A stretch of DNA of 64,000 nucleotides from Pseudomonas sp. Bc-h. GTDB lineage: Bacteria; Pseudomonadota; Gammaproteobacteria; Pseudomonadales; Pseudomonadaceae. Position 1 is the stretch's first letter. Every line of letters starts with the position of its first letter. Below, in pieces: positions 47,722-56,598 of this stretch. The notes below the pieces were generated by a model. That model was not told the origin of the DNA, did not search any database, and worked only from the letters and a program-made list of their open reading frames with translations. Location: positions 88,117 to 152,116 of the forward strand of contig NZ_MUIN01000007.1 of the NCBI RefSeq assembly GCF_002080045.1, given 5' to 3'. Made by a program: the position numbers and the translations under genes.

Positions 47722-49019
47722 AGCGCTGCCCCCGGCGCGCGGCCCAATTCGCGGCGGTATTCTTCACGGGCCGTCTGCTCGGAAAACTCTCCGGCCCACT
47801 TGGCGACCACGACCGTGGCGACGCTGTTACCGATGGTATTGCAGGTAGCGATGGCCATCGACATGAAGCGGTACACGCCAAACAGCAACGCCAGGCCTTC
47901 AGCCGGTAGAACCCCGACCGCAGTGACCGTTGCCGCGAACACCACAAAACTGCCACCGGACACCGCCGCTGCGCCCTTGGATGTCACCAGCATGATGGCG
48001 ACGATTCCCAATTGATGCTCCCAACTCAGCGGCACGCCGTAGGCATTGGCGATGAACAGCACGCACAGCGACATGTAGATCGACGTGCCGTCCAGGTTGA
48101 AGGCATAGCCGGTGGGCAGAACCAGGCCGACGCTCTGCTTCGAGCAGCCGAACTTCTCCAGCTTTTGCAGCAGTCTCGGCAGCGCGCTTTCCGACGATGC
48201 CGTCCCGAGCACGATGAAAATCTCGTCCTTGATGTAGTTCAGGAAACGCCACAGGCTGAACCCGGACAGTCTGCAAACAGCGCCGAGTACCACGAAAATG
48301 AAGAAGAAAATCGCCACGTAGAACATCAGCACCAGATTGGCCAGCGACATCAGCACTGCCGTGCCGTTGCTGCCCACCGCGTAGGCCACCGATCCGAATG
48401 CACCGAGGGGCGCGAACTTCATGATCAGGTTGATGAACTCGAAAAAGCATTCGGAAATGCGGCTCAGGCCCTCCTCGATCACTTCGCGCCGTTCAGGCTT
48501 GAGCGCCAGCAGCGCGAAGCCGAACAGCACCGAGATCACCAACACTTGCAACAACTGACCACCGGCAAACGCGCCGACGAAATTGTCGGGGAAAATCCCG
48601 TAGATGAAATCCATGGTCGACACCGGACCATGCCCTTTGGCAACGGCGGCGCTGGCGGCAGCGGCCGTGGCGCTGCTTGGGTGGGCGTCGTGCATGCCCG
48701 AACCGATCTGCAGCAGATTGCCCCAGATCAGGCCGATGGCCAGGGCCACGGTGGACAGCACTTCGAAATAGATCAGCGCCCGCAGGCCGAGCTTGCCGAC
48801 GCGCTTGATGTCGCCGGCCGACGCGATGCCGTGGACCACGGTGAAGAATACCAGCGGCGCGACGGCGGTCTTGATCAGTTTGAGGAAGATGTCGCCGAGA
48901 ATCTTGAAACTGGCCGCCGTTTCGGGCGCCAGAAAGCCGAACGCGATTCCCAGGACCATGGCCGCGATCACCTGAAACGTCAGGTCGCGGTAAAACGGTT
49001 TTTTACCGGTAGAAGACAT
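47718..49019 (-). CDS. dctA: Dicarboxylate/amino acid:cation symporter, DctA family (copy 1)
   Basis: 433 residues, eight helices and two re-entrant loops. GTASSESALPRLLQKLE is hairpin 1; the NxDGT motif of the family is in FNLDGTSIYMSL, and TSKGAAAVSGGSF is hairpin 2. It imports fumarate, malate or succinate with cations. An unusual Ala-rich insert sits in the loop near residue 110-125. It overlaps fumC by ATGA and follows the lyase gene by 90 bases. The DctA paralogue at 57655 serves another unit. Confidence 0.9.
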   Translation of the reverse strand: MSSTGKKPFYRDLTFQVIAAMVLGIAFGFLAPETAASFKILGDIFLKLIKTAVAPLVFFTVVHGIASAGDIKRVGKLGLRALIYFEVLSTVALAIGLIWGNLLQIGSGMHDAHPSSATAAAASAAVAKGHGPVSTMDFIYGIFPDNFVGAFAGGQLLQVLVISVLFGFALLALKPERREVIEEGLSRISECFFEFINLIMKFAPLGAFGSVAYAVGSNGTAVLMSLANLVLMFYVAIFFFIFVVLGAVCRLSGFSLWRFLNYIKDEIFIVLGTASSESALPRLLQKLEKFGCSKQSVGLVLPTGYAFNLDGTSIYMSLCVLFIANAYGVPLSWEHQLGIVAIMLVTSKGAAAVSGGSFVVFAATVTAVGVLPAEGLALLFGVYRFMSMAIATCNTIGNSVATVVVAKWAGEFSEQTAREEYRRELGRAPGAAL

Positions 49020-49109
49020 GCTTGCGCTCTCATTGTTGTTATGGGGCAGAAACAGGGTCTGAAACAGTGCCTGGCCGAACGCGCAGTTCCACACGCCCGG
49101 CCTTGCCTG

Positions 49110-50465
49110 TCAGCGCTTGACCGAGCCTTCGCGGGCCAGGGCGCGGTCGACCATCTGCGGCGCCAGGCCAAGGTAGTTGCAGGGATCGGTGAGGCGTTGC
49201 AGCTCGGCCAGATCCAGCCGCTCGGTGACGGCTCCCTGTGCGACCAGGGCGTCCAGCAGGCTGATGTTTTCGTCGTTGGCCACGCGGCAGGCGGCGTACA
49301 CCACGTCATGAGCCAACTGGCGACCGAGGGCGGGTGCCAGGCCCATCATCACGGCTTCGGCGACGATCAGGCCCTGGGTCATGTTGAGGTTTTTGAGCAT
49401 GCGATCAGGGCGCACTTCGAGCCCGGCCAGCATGAACTTCGCCTGACCCAGCGACGCCGCGCTCAGGGCAAAGGCTTCGGGAATGGCGATCCACTCGGCC
49501 TGCCATGGACCGGTCGAACGCTCGAAATCCTGAATCATCGCATCGAGCATCAGGCCCGCCTGCTGACGCACACCCTTGGCAGCGGCGTACATCAACTCGC
49601 AGGAAATCGGGTTGCGCTTCTGCGGCATTGTGCTGCTGGCGCCCCGGCCTTTGACGAACGGCTCGTAGGCTTCGCCCAGTTCGCTGGTCATCATCATCAT
49701 GACGTCCAGTGCGACCTTGCCCAGCGAGGCTGTCACCAAGCCCAGAAAATTGAGGGTTTCCGCCAGGCCGTCACGGGCCACATGCCAGGTGGCTTGCGGT
49801 ACGCCCAGGCCCAGTTCGGCCATCAGCGCCTCCTGCACTTCAAGGCCCTTGTCGCCCAGCGACGCCAGGGTACCTGCCGCACCGGCGAACTGCCCCACCT
49901 CGACCCGCGGGCGCAGCTCCACCAGTCGCTCGGCGTGACGGTCGAACATGCTCAGCCAGACCGCGCATTTGTAGCCGAAGGTGATCGGCAGGGCGTGTTG
50001 CAGATGGGTGCGGCCCGCCATCGGTGTGTCGCGATAACGCTGAGCCAACCCGGCCAACAAGCCACGCACGTCCTGAATGTCACGTTCGACCAACGCCAGC
50101 GCGGCGCGCACCTGCAGCACTACGGCGGTGTCCATGATGTCCTGGGTGGTCGCCCCCCAATGCACAAAACGCCCTGCTTCGCCGCAGGTCTTAGAGAGTT
50201 GCTCGACCAGCGGCAGGATCGGGTAACCGACGATCTCGGTTTCGTGCTGCATCAGTGCCAGATCCAGCGATTCGAACGTCGCCCTGGCGGCAATCTGCTC
50301 GGCGGCGTCGGCGGGAATCACCCCGCAGCGGGCTTCGGCGCGAGCGAGGGCGATCTCGACTTCGATATAGCGCCCGATCAGCGCCTTGTCGGAGAACACT
50401 TCGCGCATCTCGGCAGTGCCAAACATGTCGCGGAACAGAGCGGAGTCAAAAACGGTAGTGGACAT
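49110..50465 (-). CDS. Fumarase/aspartase-superfamily lyase, PcaB/adenylosuccinate-lyase-like
   Basis: 451 residues. All three superfamily blocks are present: HWGATTQDIMDT near 96, AGRTHLQHALPITFG near 147, and the signature GASSTMPQKRNP near 275-287. The best overall match is to 3-carboxy-cis,cis-muconate cycloisomerase (PcaB) but no other protocatechuate genes are here. With fumC and dctA downstream, a lyase releasing fumarate from a substituted succinate or aspartate is more plausible. First gene of the operon and divergent from a GntR regulator. The start at 50465 avoids overlap with the operator. Confidence 0.85.
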   Translation of the reverse strand: MSTTVFDSALFRDMFGTAEMREVFSDKALIGRYIEVEIALARAEARCGVIPADAAEQIAARATFESLDLALMQHETEIVGYPILPLVEQLSKTCGEAGRFVHWGATTQDIMDTAVVLQVRAALALVERDIQDVRGLLAGLAQRYRDTPMAGRTHLQHALPITFGYKCAVWLSMFDRHAERLVELRPRVEVGQFAGAAGTLASLGDKGLEVQEALMAELGLGVPQATWHVARDGLAETLNFLGLVTASLGKVALDVMMMMTSELGEAYEPFVKGRGASSTMPQKRNPISCELMYAAAKGVRQQAGLMLDAMIQDFERSTGPWQAEWIAIPEAFALSAASLGQAKFMLAGLEVRPDRMLKNLNMTQGLIVAEAVMMGLAPALGRQLAHDVVYAACRVANDENISLLDALVAQGAVTERLDLAELQRLTDPCNYLGLAPQMVDRALAREGSVKR

Positions 50466-50492
50466 GGGAAGGATCTCAAATGTTGTTATTGG

Positions 50493-50520
50493 CCGTACAT
50501 ATTTATTATGTCCGTACATA
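50493..50520. promoter_or_regulatory. Palindromic operator between the lyase operon and its GntR regulator
   Basis: GTACATA (50495-50501) and TATGTCC (50507-50513) form an inverted repeat with one mismatch, and GTACATA recurs at 50514-50520, so CCGTACATA is also directly repeated 19 bases apart. It lies 28 bases before the lyase start. Palindromes of this size are typical targets of GntR/HutC regulators. Confidence 0.7.
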
Positions 50521-50571
50521 ATTATTACTCGCTCCCCTGATACACTGTCAACTCGCTGTGGGGAGAGCTCG

Positions 50572-51339
50572 ATGGAAGGCATCAGTCAAACGCGTTACGC
50601 CGTGGTCGCCAGGGATCTGATGGAAGGCATCAGCAGCGGTCGCTACCCCGTGGGTTCGTTGCTGCCAACGGAGTTCGAGCTGTGCGAGCTGTACGACGTG
50701 AGCCGCCACACGGTAAGAGCGGCGATTACCCAGTTGCAGAATCAGGGCATGGTCTCGCGACGCAAGCGCGTCGGCACCCGCGTGGAAGCGGCCACTCCGA
50801 GCGGCGGCTATTCACAATCGCTGGCATCGGTGGCGGATCTGGTGCATGTGGCGGAAACCCACATCCGGGATGTTCAGGAGGTTCGGCATTTTGTCGCCGA
50901 CATCGCTCAGGGCCGGCGTCTGGGCCTCGAACCGGGGGCACATTGCTTTTGCATGTCGAGTATCAAGGTCGATGTGAGTCAGCGCAGTTCGCCGCTGTGC
51001 TGGACCGATGTCTACGCCGATGAGGTGTATGCCGAGGTCATTCCCCTCGCCGAGCAATGCCCTGGCGAACTGATCGCCGCGCTGATCGAGCGCGAGTTCG
51101 GGCGTCGGATCGATGCAGTGGATCAGCAGGTGCGGCCGGTGCAATTGAATGCCGAGCTGGCGACGCGGCTGAATGCAGCTGCGGGGTCGTTGGGGCTGAA
51201 CATCATTCGTCAGTATCGGGATGAACAGGGTGGGTTGATTGCGGTGTCGGAGACGGTGTATCCGGATGACCGGTTTACCCTGGTGATGCAGATGAAGCGG
51301 GAGAAACGAGGGGGGATTGCGGATATGGGTTCTGCCTGA
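50572..51339 (+). CDS. GntR-family transcriptional regulator with UTRA domain
   Basis: 255 residues. Winged HTH at about 5-70 (LLPTEFELCELYDVSRHTVRAAITQLQNQGMVSRRKRVGT) and a UTRA ligand domain at about 95-245. HutC subfamily; the ligand is probably the pathway substrate or product. GGGAG precedes ATG 50572. Divergent from the lyase-dctA-fumC genes, which it most likely represses. Its stop codon lies inside a hairpin that begins a double terminator. Confidence 0.92.
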   Translation: MEGISQTRYAVVARDLMEGISSGRYPVGSLLPTEFELCELYDVSRHTVRAAITQLQNQGMVSRRKRVGTRVEAATPSGGYSQSLASVADLVHVAETHIRDVQEVRHFVADIAQGRRLGLEPGAHCFCMSSIKVDVSQRSSPLCWTDVYADEVYAEVIPLAEQCPGELIAALIEREFGRRIDAVDQQVRPVQLNAELATRLNAAAGSLGLNIIRQYRDEQGGLIAVSETVYPDDRFTLVMQMKREKRGGIADMGSA

Positions 51340-51393
51340 AGGCAGAATTCTTGCGCCGAGGGCGAAACAGGCCTGGCGTTAGCCAGGCCCTTT
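51330..51393. terminator. Double hairpin terminator, related to the 518-bp repeat end
   Basis: First stem TTCTGCC-TGAA-GGCAGAA (51330-51347), with the regulator's TGA in the loop. Then CGCC-GAG-GGCG and the perfect GGCCTGGC-GTTA-GCCAGGCC (51370-51389) followed by CTTT. The second part is the same element that closes each copy of the 2.4-3.9 kb repeat, here acting between convergent gntR and the aldehyde dehydrogenase. Confidence 0.8.
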
Positions 51394-51406
51394 AGACACA
51401 ACAACC

Positions 51407-52840
51407 TTACAAATTGAACACCGTCACCAGCTTGGTATTCAGATAAGCCTCGATCGCCTCGGTACCACCTTCAGATCCGTAACCCGAATCCTTGACCCCA
51501 CCAAACGGCACCTCCACCAGACCAATCCCCTGATGGTTGATCGACAGCATTCCGGCCTCGATGCGCGTGCTGAGGATATGCGCAGTCTTCATCGACGAGG
51601 TGAACGCATAAGACGCCAGCCCGAACGGCACACGGTTGGACTCCTTGACCGCGTCCTCCACGGTATCGAAAGGCACCAGCAACGCCAACGGCCCGAACGG
51701 CTCTTCGCTCATCACACGCATTTCAGTGGTCAGGCCGCTGAGCACCGTCGGCTGGAAGAAATAGCCCGGCCCGTCGATGGTCTTGCCGCCAGTGTGCAGC
51801 TTCGCGCCCTTGTCGCACGCATCCTTGACCAGTGCCGACAACGCCGGAGCGCGGCGCTCGTTGGCCAGCGGGCCCATGGTCACGCCCTGCTCCAGGCCAT
51901 TGCCGACTTTGACTTCGTGAGTCAGGCCGACGAACTTCTCGACGAATGCATCGAACACCCCGCGCTGCACCAGAATACGGGTCGGTGATACGCAAACCTG
52001 CCCCGCGTTACGGAACTTGGCACCGGCCAGCGTGCGGGCCGCAAGGTCGATATCGGCATCGTCGAACACCAGCGCCGGCGCATGACCGCCCAGCTCCATG
52101 GTCGCGCGCTTCATGTGCTGACCGGCCAGGGCCGCCAGTTGTTTGCCCACCGGTGTGGAACCGGTGAAGGTGACTTTCTTGATGGTGGGATGCGCGATCA
52201 GGTAGCTGGAAATCTGCGCCGGATCACCGTACACCAGGCCGATAACCCCGGCCGGAACGCCAGCGTCGATGAACGCGCGAATCAGCTCGGCAGGCGAAGC
52301 CGGAGTTTCTTCCGGGGCCTTGACGATGATCGAGCAACCCGCGGCCAGCGCCGACGACAGCTTGCGCACCACCTGGTTGATCGGGAAATTCCACGGCGTG
52401 AACGCTGCCACCGGGCCTACCGGTTCCTTGATGACTTTCTGCTCGACCGACACATTGCGCGACGGGACCAAACGGCCATAAGCGCGACGGCCCTCTTCGG
52501 CCAGCCAGTCGATGATGTCGGCGGCGGCGAGGGTTTCCATGCGCGCTTCGGCCAGGGGCTTGCCCTGTTCCTGGGTCATGATGCTGGCGATATTGTCCAC
52601 CCGATCACGCAGCAGATCGGCGGCTTTCTGCATGATCTTGTAGCGATCGTAGGCCGGGGTGCTGCGCCAGGTTTCGAAGCCGCGTTCGGCGGCGGCCAGG
52701 GCCTGATCCAGATCGGCGATGCTGGCGTGGGCCACGGTGCCCAAGGTCTCGCCGGTTGCCGGGTTGAGCACATCTAGGGTGCGGCCGTCTTCACTGGCGC
52801 GCCATTGGCCGTCGATATACAGCTGAACGTCTGGGTACAT
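51407..52840 (-). CDS. gabD: NAD(P)-dependent aldehyde dehydrogenase, succinate-semialdehyde type
   Basis: 477 residues of the GabD/SSADH group. Cofactor block [25 protein letters not shown], catalytic Glu in MELGGHAP (near 252) and nucleophile Cys in GQVCVSPTR (near 286). It oxidises succinate semialdehyde or a related aldehyde to the acid. No gabT is adjacent, so the substrate assignment is tentative. GGAG precedes the ATG. An ArsR gene lies 119 bases upstream on the same strand. Confidence 0.88.
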   Translation of the reverse strand: MYPDVQLYIDGQWRASEDGRTLDVLNPATGETLGTVAHASIADLDQALAAAERGFETWRSTPAYDRYKIMQKAADLLRDRVDNIASIMTQEQGKPLAEARMETLAAADIIDWLAEEGRRAYGRLVPSRNVSVEQKVIKEPVGPVAAFTPWNFPINQVVRKLSSALAAGCSIIVKAPEETPASPAELIRAFIDAGVPAGVIGLVYGDPAQISSYLIAHPTIKKVTFTGSTPVGKQLAALAGQHMKRATMELGGHAPALVFDDADIDLAARTLAGAKFRNAGQVCVSPTRILVQRGVFDAFVEKFVGLTHEVKVGNGLEQGVTMGPLANERRAPALSALVKDACDKGAKLHTGGKTIDGPGYFFQPTVLSGLTTEMRVMSEEPFGPLALLVPFDTVEDAVKESNRVPFGLASYAFTSSMKTAHILSTRIEAGMLSINHQGIGLVEVPFGGVKDSGYGSEGGTEAIEAYLNTKLVTVFNL

Positions 52841-52959
52841 AAGGAAGCTCCGGATGCGCCTGCGTGAGGCGTGGGAATGAACAAAGGCAGGCCGAGCAAT
52901 TTACGGGCATATGCCAGCATTGGTCAAGGCAAGACCCGAGAATGTATGACGATGGCAAT

Positions 52960-53256
52960 TCAACAGAACTGCATCAGTTGCTGGGCGTAAGCTCGCAGCA
53001 CTTCGCGCTGCATCAGAAAGCTGGCGTACTTGCCTTCGCGCAGGGTGGAAATCAGCCCGGCGCGTTCCAGCTCCTTGGTGTGATGAGACACCGTGGCCGC
53101 GCTGACCGGATGGACTTTGAGCAGCTCGGCGCAAGGCACCGGTTCTGCTGAAGCACTGATCTGAACCAGAATCTGATAGCGCCTGCGGTCGGCCAGCGCG
53201 CGGGAGATCAACGAAATTTGCTGATCGGTCAACGGAAATTGATGTGCAGTGCTCAT
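52960..53256 (-). CDS. ArsR-family winged-helix regulator
   Basis: 98 residues. Helix-turn-helix with ALADRRRYQILVQIS and VSAATVSHHTKELERAGLI. The metal-sensing ELCVCDL-type motif is absent (CAELL stands there with a single Cys), so it is not expected to sense arsenic or cadmium. It is positioned to control the aldehyde dehydrogenase downstream or the divergent NCS2 permease. Confidence 0.88.
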   Translation of the reverse strand: MSTAHQFPLTDQQISLISRALADRRRYQILVQISASAEPVPCAELLKVHPVSAATVSHHTKELERAGLISTLREGKYASFLMQREVLRAYAQQLMQFC

Positions 53257-53631
53257 GAAGATCGTTACACCCCAGTTGAAACCTCCTTGTCGGGCCTTTT
53301 ATAGAGAGTCGAACCTGTTAACGCTGACCTCCCCCGCAAAGCGTGCGTGAAGTTGGACGGCAACGGACTGCTCAAGGTTCACCGGCGACAGAATAAGCGT
53401 CTATCGCAGACCGGCGAAGTATTTTCTGGCATTCTGCGCGCCCTTTTTCCTACAGCCCTGCCTCCCGCTTATGCCAATTTTTTGTACACAATTTACAAAA
53501 GAATTGTTTTTCAATATGTCCACATGTTGTAGAGTCGCAAAACCTGACCAAACAGACAGCTTTTGTGTACGGGTCAGTCCAGCGTCAACTGCAAAGCCCA
53601 CGACCGTATAAAAACAAATGGCAGGCTAAAC
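53257..53631. promoter_or_regulatory. AT-rich divergent gap with a candidate permease promoter
   Basis: No gene is visible. TTTACA (53492-53497) and TATGTC (53515-53520), 17 bases apart, form a plausible promoter for the permease, with a leader of about 110 bases. TGTACA at 53483-53488 is a small palindrome next to the -35 that could be a regulator site. Confidence 0.4.
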
Positions 53632-55128
53632 ATGACCACACCTCAAAGCGCTCCTCCGTCACGCCCCGCTTCAAGGAAGACAGACCTGATCTACGGCCTC
53701 AACGACCGGCCGCATTTCACTGCTGCGATCTTCGCCGCACTGCAACATGTGCTGGCCAGTTTCGTCGGCATCATCACCCCTACCCTGATCGTCGGCAGCG
53801 TCCTGGGACTGGACAGTGAAGTGCCCTACCTGATCAGCATGGCGCTGTTCGTCTCGGGGCTGGGCACCTTCGTTCAGGCCAAGCGTTTCGGCCCGATCGG
53901 CTCCGGCCTGCTGTGTCTGCAAGGCACCAGTTTTTCCTTCCTCAGCGTGATTCTCAGCGCCGGCTTTCTGGTCAAGAGTCGCGGCGGCGGCACCGAGGAA
54001 ATCCTCTCGACCATTTTCGGCGTGTGTTTCTGCGCGGCATTCGTCGAGGTGGTACTGAGCCAGTTCATCGGCAAACTGCGCAAGTTGATCACCCCTGTGG
54101 TCACCGGCACCATCATTACCCTGATGGGCCTGTCGCTGCTCAAGGTGGCAATGACCGACATGGCGGGCGGCTTCGGCGCCACCGACCTGGGTTCGGCGAC
54201 CAACCTCGGCCTTGCCGCACTGGTGTTGGGCACCATCGTAATCCTCAATCGTTTCAATATTCCGCTGCTACGGCTGAGCGCGATCATCATTGGCCTGACC
54301 CTCGGCTTCTGCGTCGCCTGGTACATGGGCCGCATCGATTTTGCGCACATGCCGCAAGTGCCGGTGATGAGCATTCCGATGCCGTTCAAATACGGTTTCT
54401 CGTTCGACCTGCTGGCGTTCATTCCGATTGCGGTGATCTTTCTGGTCTCGCCACTGGAAGCGGCCGGCGACTTGACCGCCAACTCGATGATCTCCCAGCA
54501 GCCAGTGAGCGGCCCGGTGTACATCCGCCGCATCAAGTCAGGCCTGTTGGCGGACGGCCTCAATTCTGCGATGGCCGCGACATTCAATAGCCTGCCGATG
54601 GTGACCTTCGCCCAGAACAACGGGGTGATTCAGCTGACCGGTGTTGCCAGCCGTTATGTGGCGTTCTTCATCGCCGGGATTCTGGTGTTGCTGGGCCTGT
54701 TCCCGATCATTGGCGCGGTGCTGCAACTGATGCCCAAGCCGGTGCTGGGTGGCGCGACACTGATCATGTTCGGCACCGTGGCCGTGGCGGGAATCAAGAT
54801 TCTTTCCGAAGCCGGTCTGCATCGACGCAACATGCTGATCGTGGCGATTTCGCTGGGCATGGGCCTGGGTGTGGCGGCGGTGCCGGAAGTGCTGCGCGAG
54901 CTGCCCAAGGCGCTGCACAACATCTTCGAATCGCCGATCACCGTGGGCGCGTTCTGCGCGATCATCCTCAACATCTTTCTGCCGGAGGAATACGTGGAGG
55001 AAGAGATCACCGAGTTCGATCCCGAAGCATCTACCGTCAAGGTGTTGCAGGATCCCGTTCATGAGTCCGGCAAAAGCCCTGAAACAGAACCTCTCTCCCC
55101 CCGCGCGGTCGCACAGTTGAACCGCTAG
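53632..55128 (+). CDS. Nucleobase:cation symporter-2 (NCS2) family permease, xanthine/uracil type
   Basis: 498 residues, 14 helices. QHVLASFVGIITP in TM1, SPLEAAGDLTANS in TM8 with the substrate Glu, and the family signature QNNGVIQLTGVASR in TM10 are all present. Imports a purine or related base with protons. It stands alone, without catabolic genes, so the substrate among xanthine, urate and uracil is undetermined. Start ATG at 53632. Confidence 0.9.
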   Translation: MTTPQSAPPSRPASRKTDLIYGLNDRPHFTAAIFAALQHVLASFVGIITPTLIVGSVLGLDSEVPYLISMALFVSGLGTFVQAKRFGPIGSGLLCLQGTSFSFLSVILSAGFLVKSRGGGTEEILSTIFGVCFCAAFVEVVLSQFIGKLRKLITPVVTGTIITLMGLSLLKVAMTDMAGGFGATDLGSATNLGLAALVLGTIVILNRFNIPLLRLSAIIIGLTLGFCVAWYMGRIDFAHMPQVPVMSIPMPFKYGFSFDLLAFIPIAVIFLVSPLEAAGDLTANSMISQQPVSGPVYIRRIKSGLLADGLNSAMAATFNSLPMVTFAQNNGVIQLTGVASRYVAFFIAGILVLLGLFPIIGAVLQLMPKPVLGGATLIMFGTVAVAGIKILSEAGLHRRNMLIVAISLGMGLGVAAVPEVLRELPKALHNIFESPITVGAFCAIILNIFLPEEYVEEEITEFDPEASTVKVLQDPVHESGKSPETEPLSPRAVAQLNR

Positions 55129-55136
55129 GCTGTCTG

Positions 55137-55160
55137 GCAGGGGCGCAATCGCGCCCCTGC
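55137..55160 (+). terminator. Perfect hairpin after the NCS2 gene
   Basis: GCAGGGGCGC-AATC-GCGCCCCTGC, a perfect 10-bp stem nine bases past the stop. No T-tract follows, so termination may be partial and the lipoprotein gene 25 bases later may share the message. Confidence 0.6.
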
Positions 55161-55185
55161 AAGCCTCGGCAACTGGAGCACCTCG

Positions 55186-55665
55186 ATGTCGCTACGCCCG
55201 ATCCGCACCCTTTTTACGTGTCTGCTGCTGGTGGCGCTGAGCGCTTGCGCGCTGTTCCCCAATCGCGACCCATTGAACATCAATGTCGTCGGCATCGAGC
55301 CGTTGCCCGGGCAGGATCTGGAAGTCCGCTTCGCGGTGAAACTGCGCCTGCAGAACCCCAACGACACGGACATCCAGTACGACGGCGTGGCGTTGAATCT
55401 GGACGTCAACGGCAAGTTGCTGGCCTCCGGCGTGAGCGACCAGAAAGGCACGATCACGCGGTTTTCCGAGGGTGTGCTGACCGTACCGGTGACGGTTTCT
55501 GCCTTCGCCGCGCTGCGCCAGGCGGTGGGCCTGGCCGACAAGCAAAGCCTGGACAACCTGCCCTATGAATTGCACGGCAAGCTGGCCGGTGGGTTGTTCG
55601 GCACCATGCGCTTCCATGACAGCGGGACGCTGAGCCTGCCGCAGCCAGCGGACGGGAGCTGGTAG
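55186..55665 (+). CDS. LEA14/WHy-domain lipoprotein
   Basis: 159 residues. Lipoprotein signal with lipobox LSAC (Cys21), then a single LEA type 2 (WHy) beta domain (about 32-140: VKLRLQNPNDTDIQYDGVALNLDVNGKLLASG). Members are envelope or stress-related with no settled function. Ends 19 bases from a convergent small gene. Confidence 0.85.
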   Translation: MSLRPIRTLFTCLLLVALSACALFPNRDPLNINVVGIEPLPGQDLEVRFAVKLRLQNPNDTDIQYDGVALNLDVNGKLLASGVSDQKGTITRFSEGVLTVPVTVSAFAALRQAVGLADKQSLDNLPYELHGKLAGGLFGTMRFHDSGTLSLPQPADGSW

Positions 55666-55684
55666 CGCAAACGGTGCAGCGGCG

Positions 55685-55942
55685 TTATCCGCGGGCGGCA
55701 GCCACCAGACGATTGACTTCAGCGCGCACCATGTTGGCGTACTCAGGCGGCGACATGCCGTCAAGCTCGGCGCGCACCCATTCCGACCATTTGCCCTTGC
55801 GCTTGGCGCGCTCGCCCATCAGCCGGGCGGCTTCGCCCTTGGCCTTGCCCAGATTGCTCTGCCACAGGTCGAACAGGCGGGACTTTTCGTCCTCGATCTC
55901 GGCGCGCTCGGCAAGAGATTTGTTGGCCAGGTTGAAACTCAT
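55685..55942 (-). CDS. Small charged hypothetical protein
   Basis: 85 residues, very rich in Lys, Arg, Glu and Ala, predicted helical, with KWSEWVRAELDGMSPPEYANMVRAEVNRL at the end. No signal peptide or membrane segment. I recognise it only as the sort of small cytosolic protein common in Pseudomonas; function unknown. Confidence 0.7.
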   Translation of the reverse strand: MSFNLANKSLAERAEIEDEKSRLFDLWQSNLGKAKGEAARLMGERAKRKGKWSEWVRAELDGMSPPEYANMVRAEVNRLVAAARG

Positions 55943-56145
55943 GACATTACCTCTGTGTGCAAAAAACAAAACGCGTTATCACAAGCCGATGACGGCTCAA
56001 AAGCGTCAGCATCTTACACCCGACGACGCCCCTGCCCGATCACATTCGTCGCACTTTTTGCGCCGGGCCGGAAATACGCTGCAACTTTTCCGGACCCGCA
56101 CGACTCCATTGCTCACTGCCATCATCAACTGAAAGGAAATTTGCC

Positions 56146-56463
56146 ATGGCTCGTAAAACTGCTGCCCAGACCGCCGCCGAACAGATCAAGGATCAAGCAT
56201 TCAGCGAGTTGGCGGCCCTTATTGAAGAGTCCGACAAACTGCTCAAGGACAGCGCCGCGCTGGTCGGCGAAGAGGCGGAAACCGTGCGTGAACAGCTGAG
56301 CCTGAAGCTCAAGCAGGCACTGGATTCGGTGGGCAGCGTGCGTGATCGCACCAAGCCTGCCGTTGAAGCCACCGAAACCTACATCGGTGGCCACCCATGG
56401 CAGACCGTGGCTGTTTCTGCCGGCTTCGGTCTGGTGGTGGGGCTGCTGCTCGGTCGTCGTTGA
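56146..56463 (+). CDS. YqjD/ElaB-type membrane-anchored protein (DUF883)
   Basis: 105 residues. A long amphipathic helix (about 5-80) with many Glu/Lys, then GGHPWQTVAVSAGFGLVVGLLLGRR, the C-terminal membrane anchor of the YqjD/ElaB/YgaM family. E. coli members are stationary-phase inner-membrane proteins that bind ribosomes. GAAAGGAAAT precedes the ATG. Confidence 0.9.
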   Translation: MARKTAAQTAAEQIKDQAFSELAALIEESDKLLKDSAALVGEEAETVREQLSLKLKQALDSVGSVRDRTKPAVEATETYIGGHPWQTVAVSAGFGLVVGLLLGRR

Positions 56464-56517
56464 TCGACGCCGCGAAAACGCTGCTCGTCTCTGAAAGACA
56501 TGAACACCTGAAGTACT

Positions 56518-56567
56518 CCGGCCTGCCGGCGGCGGCGACCTTGAGAACGCCGCCGCCGGCAGGCCGG
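56518..56567. repeat. Perfect 20-bp palindrome with 10-base loop
   Basis: The left arm (56518-56537) and right arm (56548-56567) are exact complements, extremely GC-rich, around ACCTTGAGAA. It lies between convergent genes. It may be a REP-class element and a bidirectional terminator; neither side has a T-tract. Confidence 0.85.
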
Positions 56568-56598
56568 AACGCTACAGGAAAGACCTGATGACCGACCT

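Noticed and set aside
49110..50465. Lyase as pcaB of protocatechuate degradation
   Set aside because: No pcaC, D, G, H, I or J neighbours; fumC and dctA in the same operon point to another substrate.
48012..50540. 842-codon open frame on the plus strand
   Set aside because: It is the antisense of the dctA-family and lyase genes, rich in His/Gln/Arg as expected for a GC-rich shadow frame, and has no domain.
52960..53256. ArsR protein as an arsenic or heavy-metal sensor
   Set aside because: The cysteine pair of the metal-binding helix is missing and no resistance genes are nearby.
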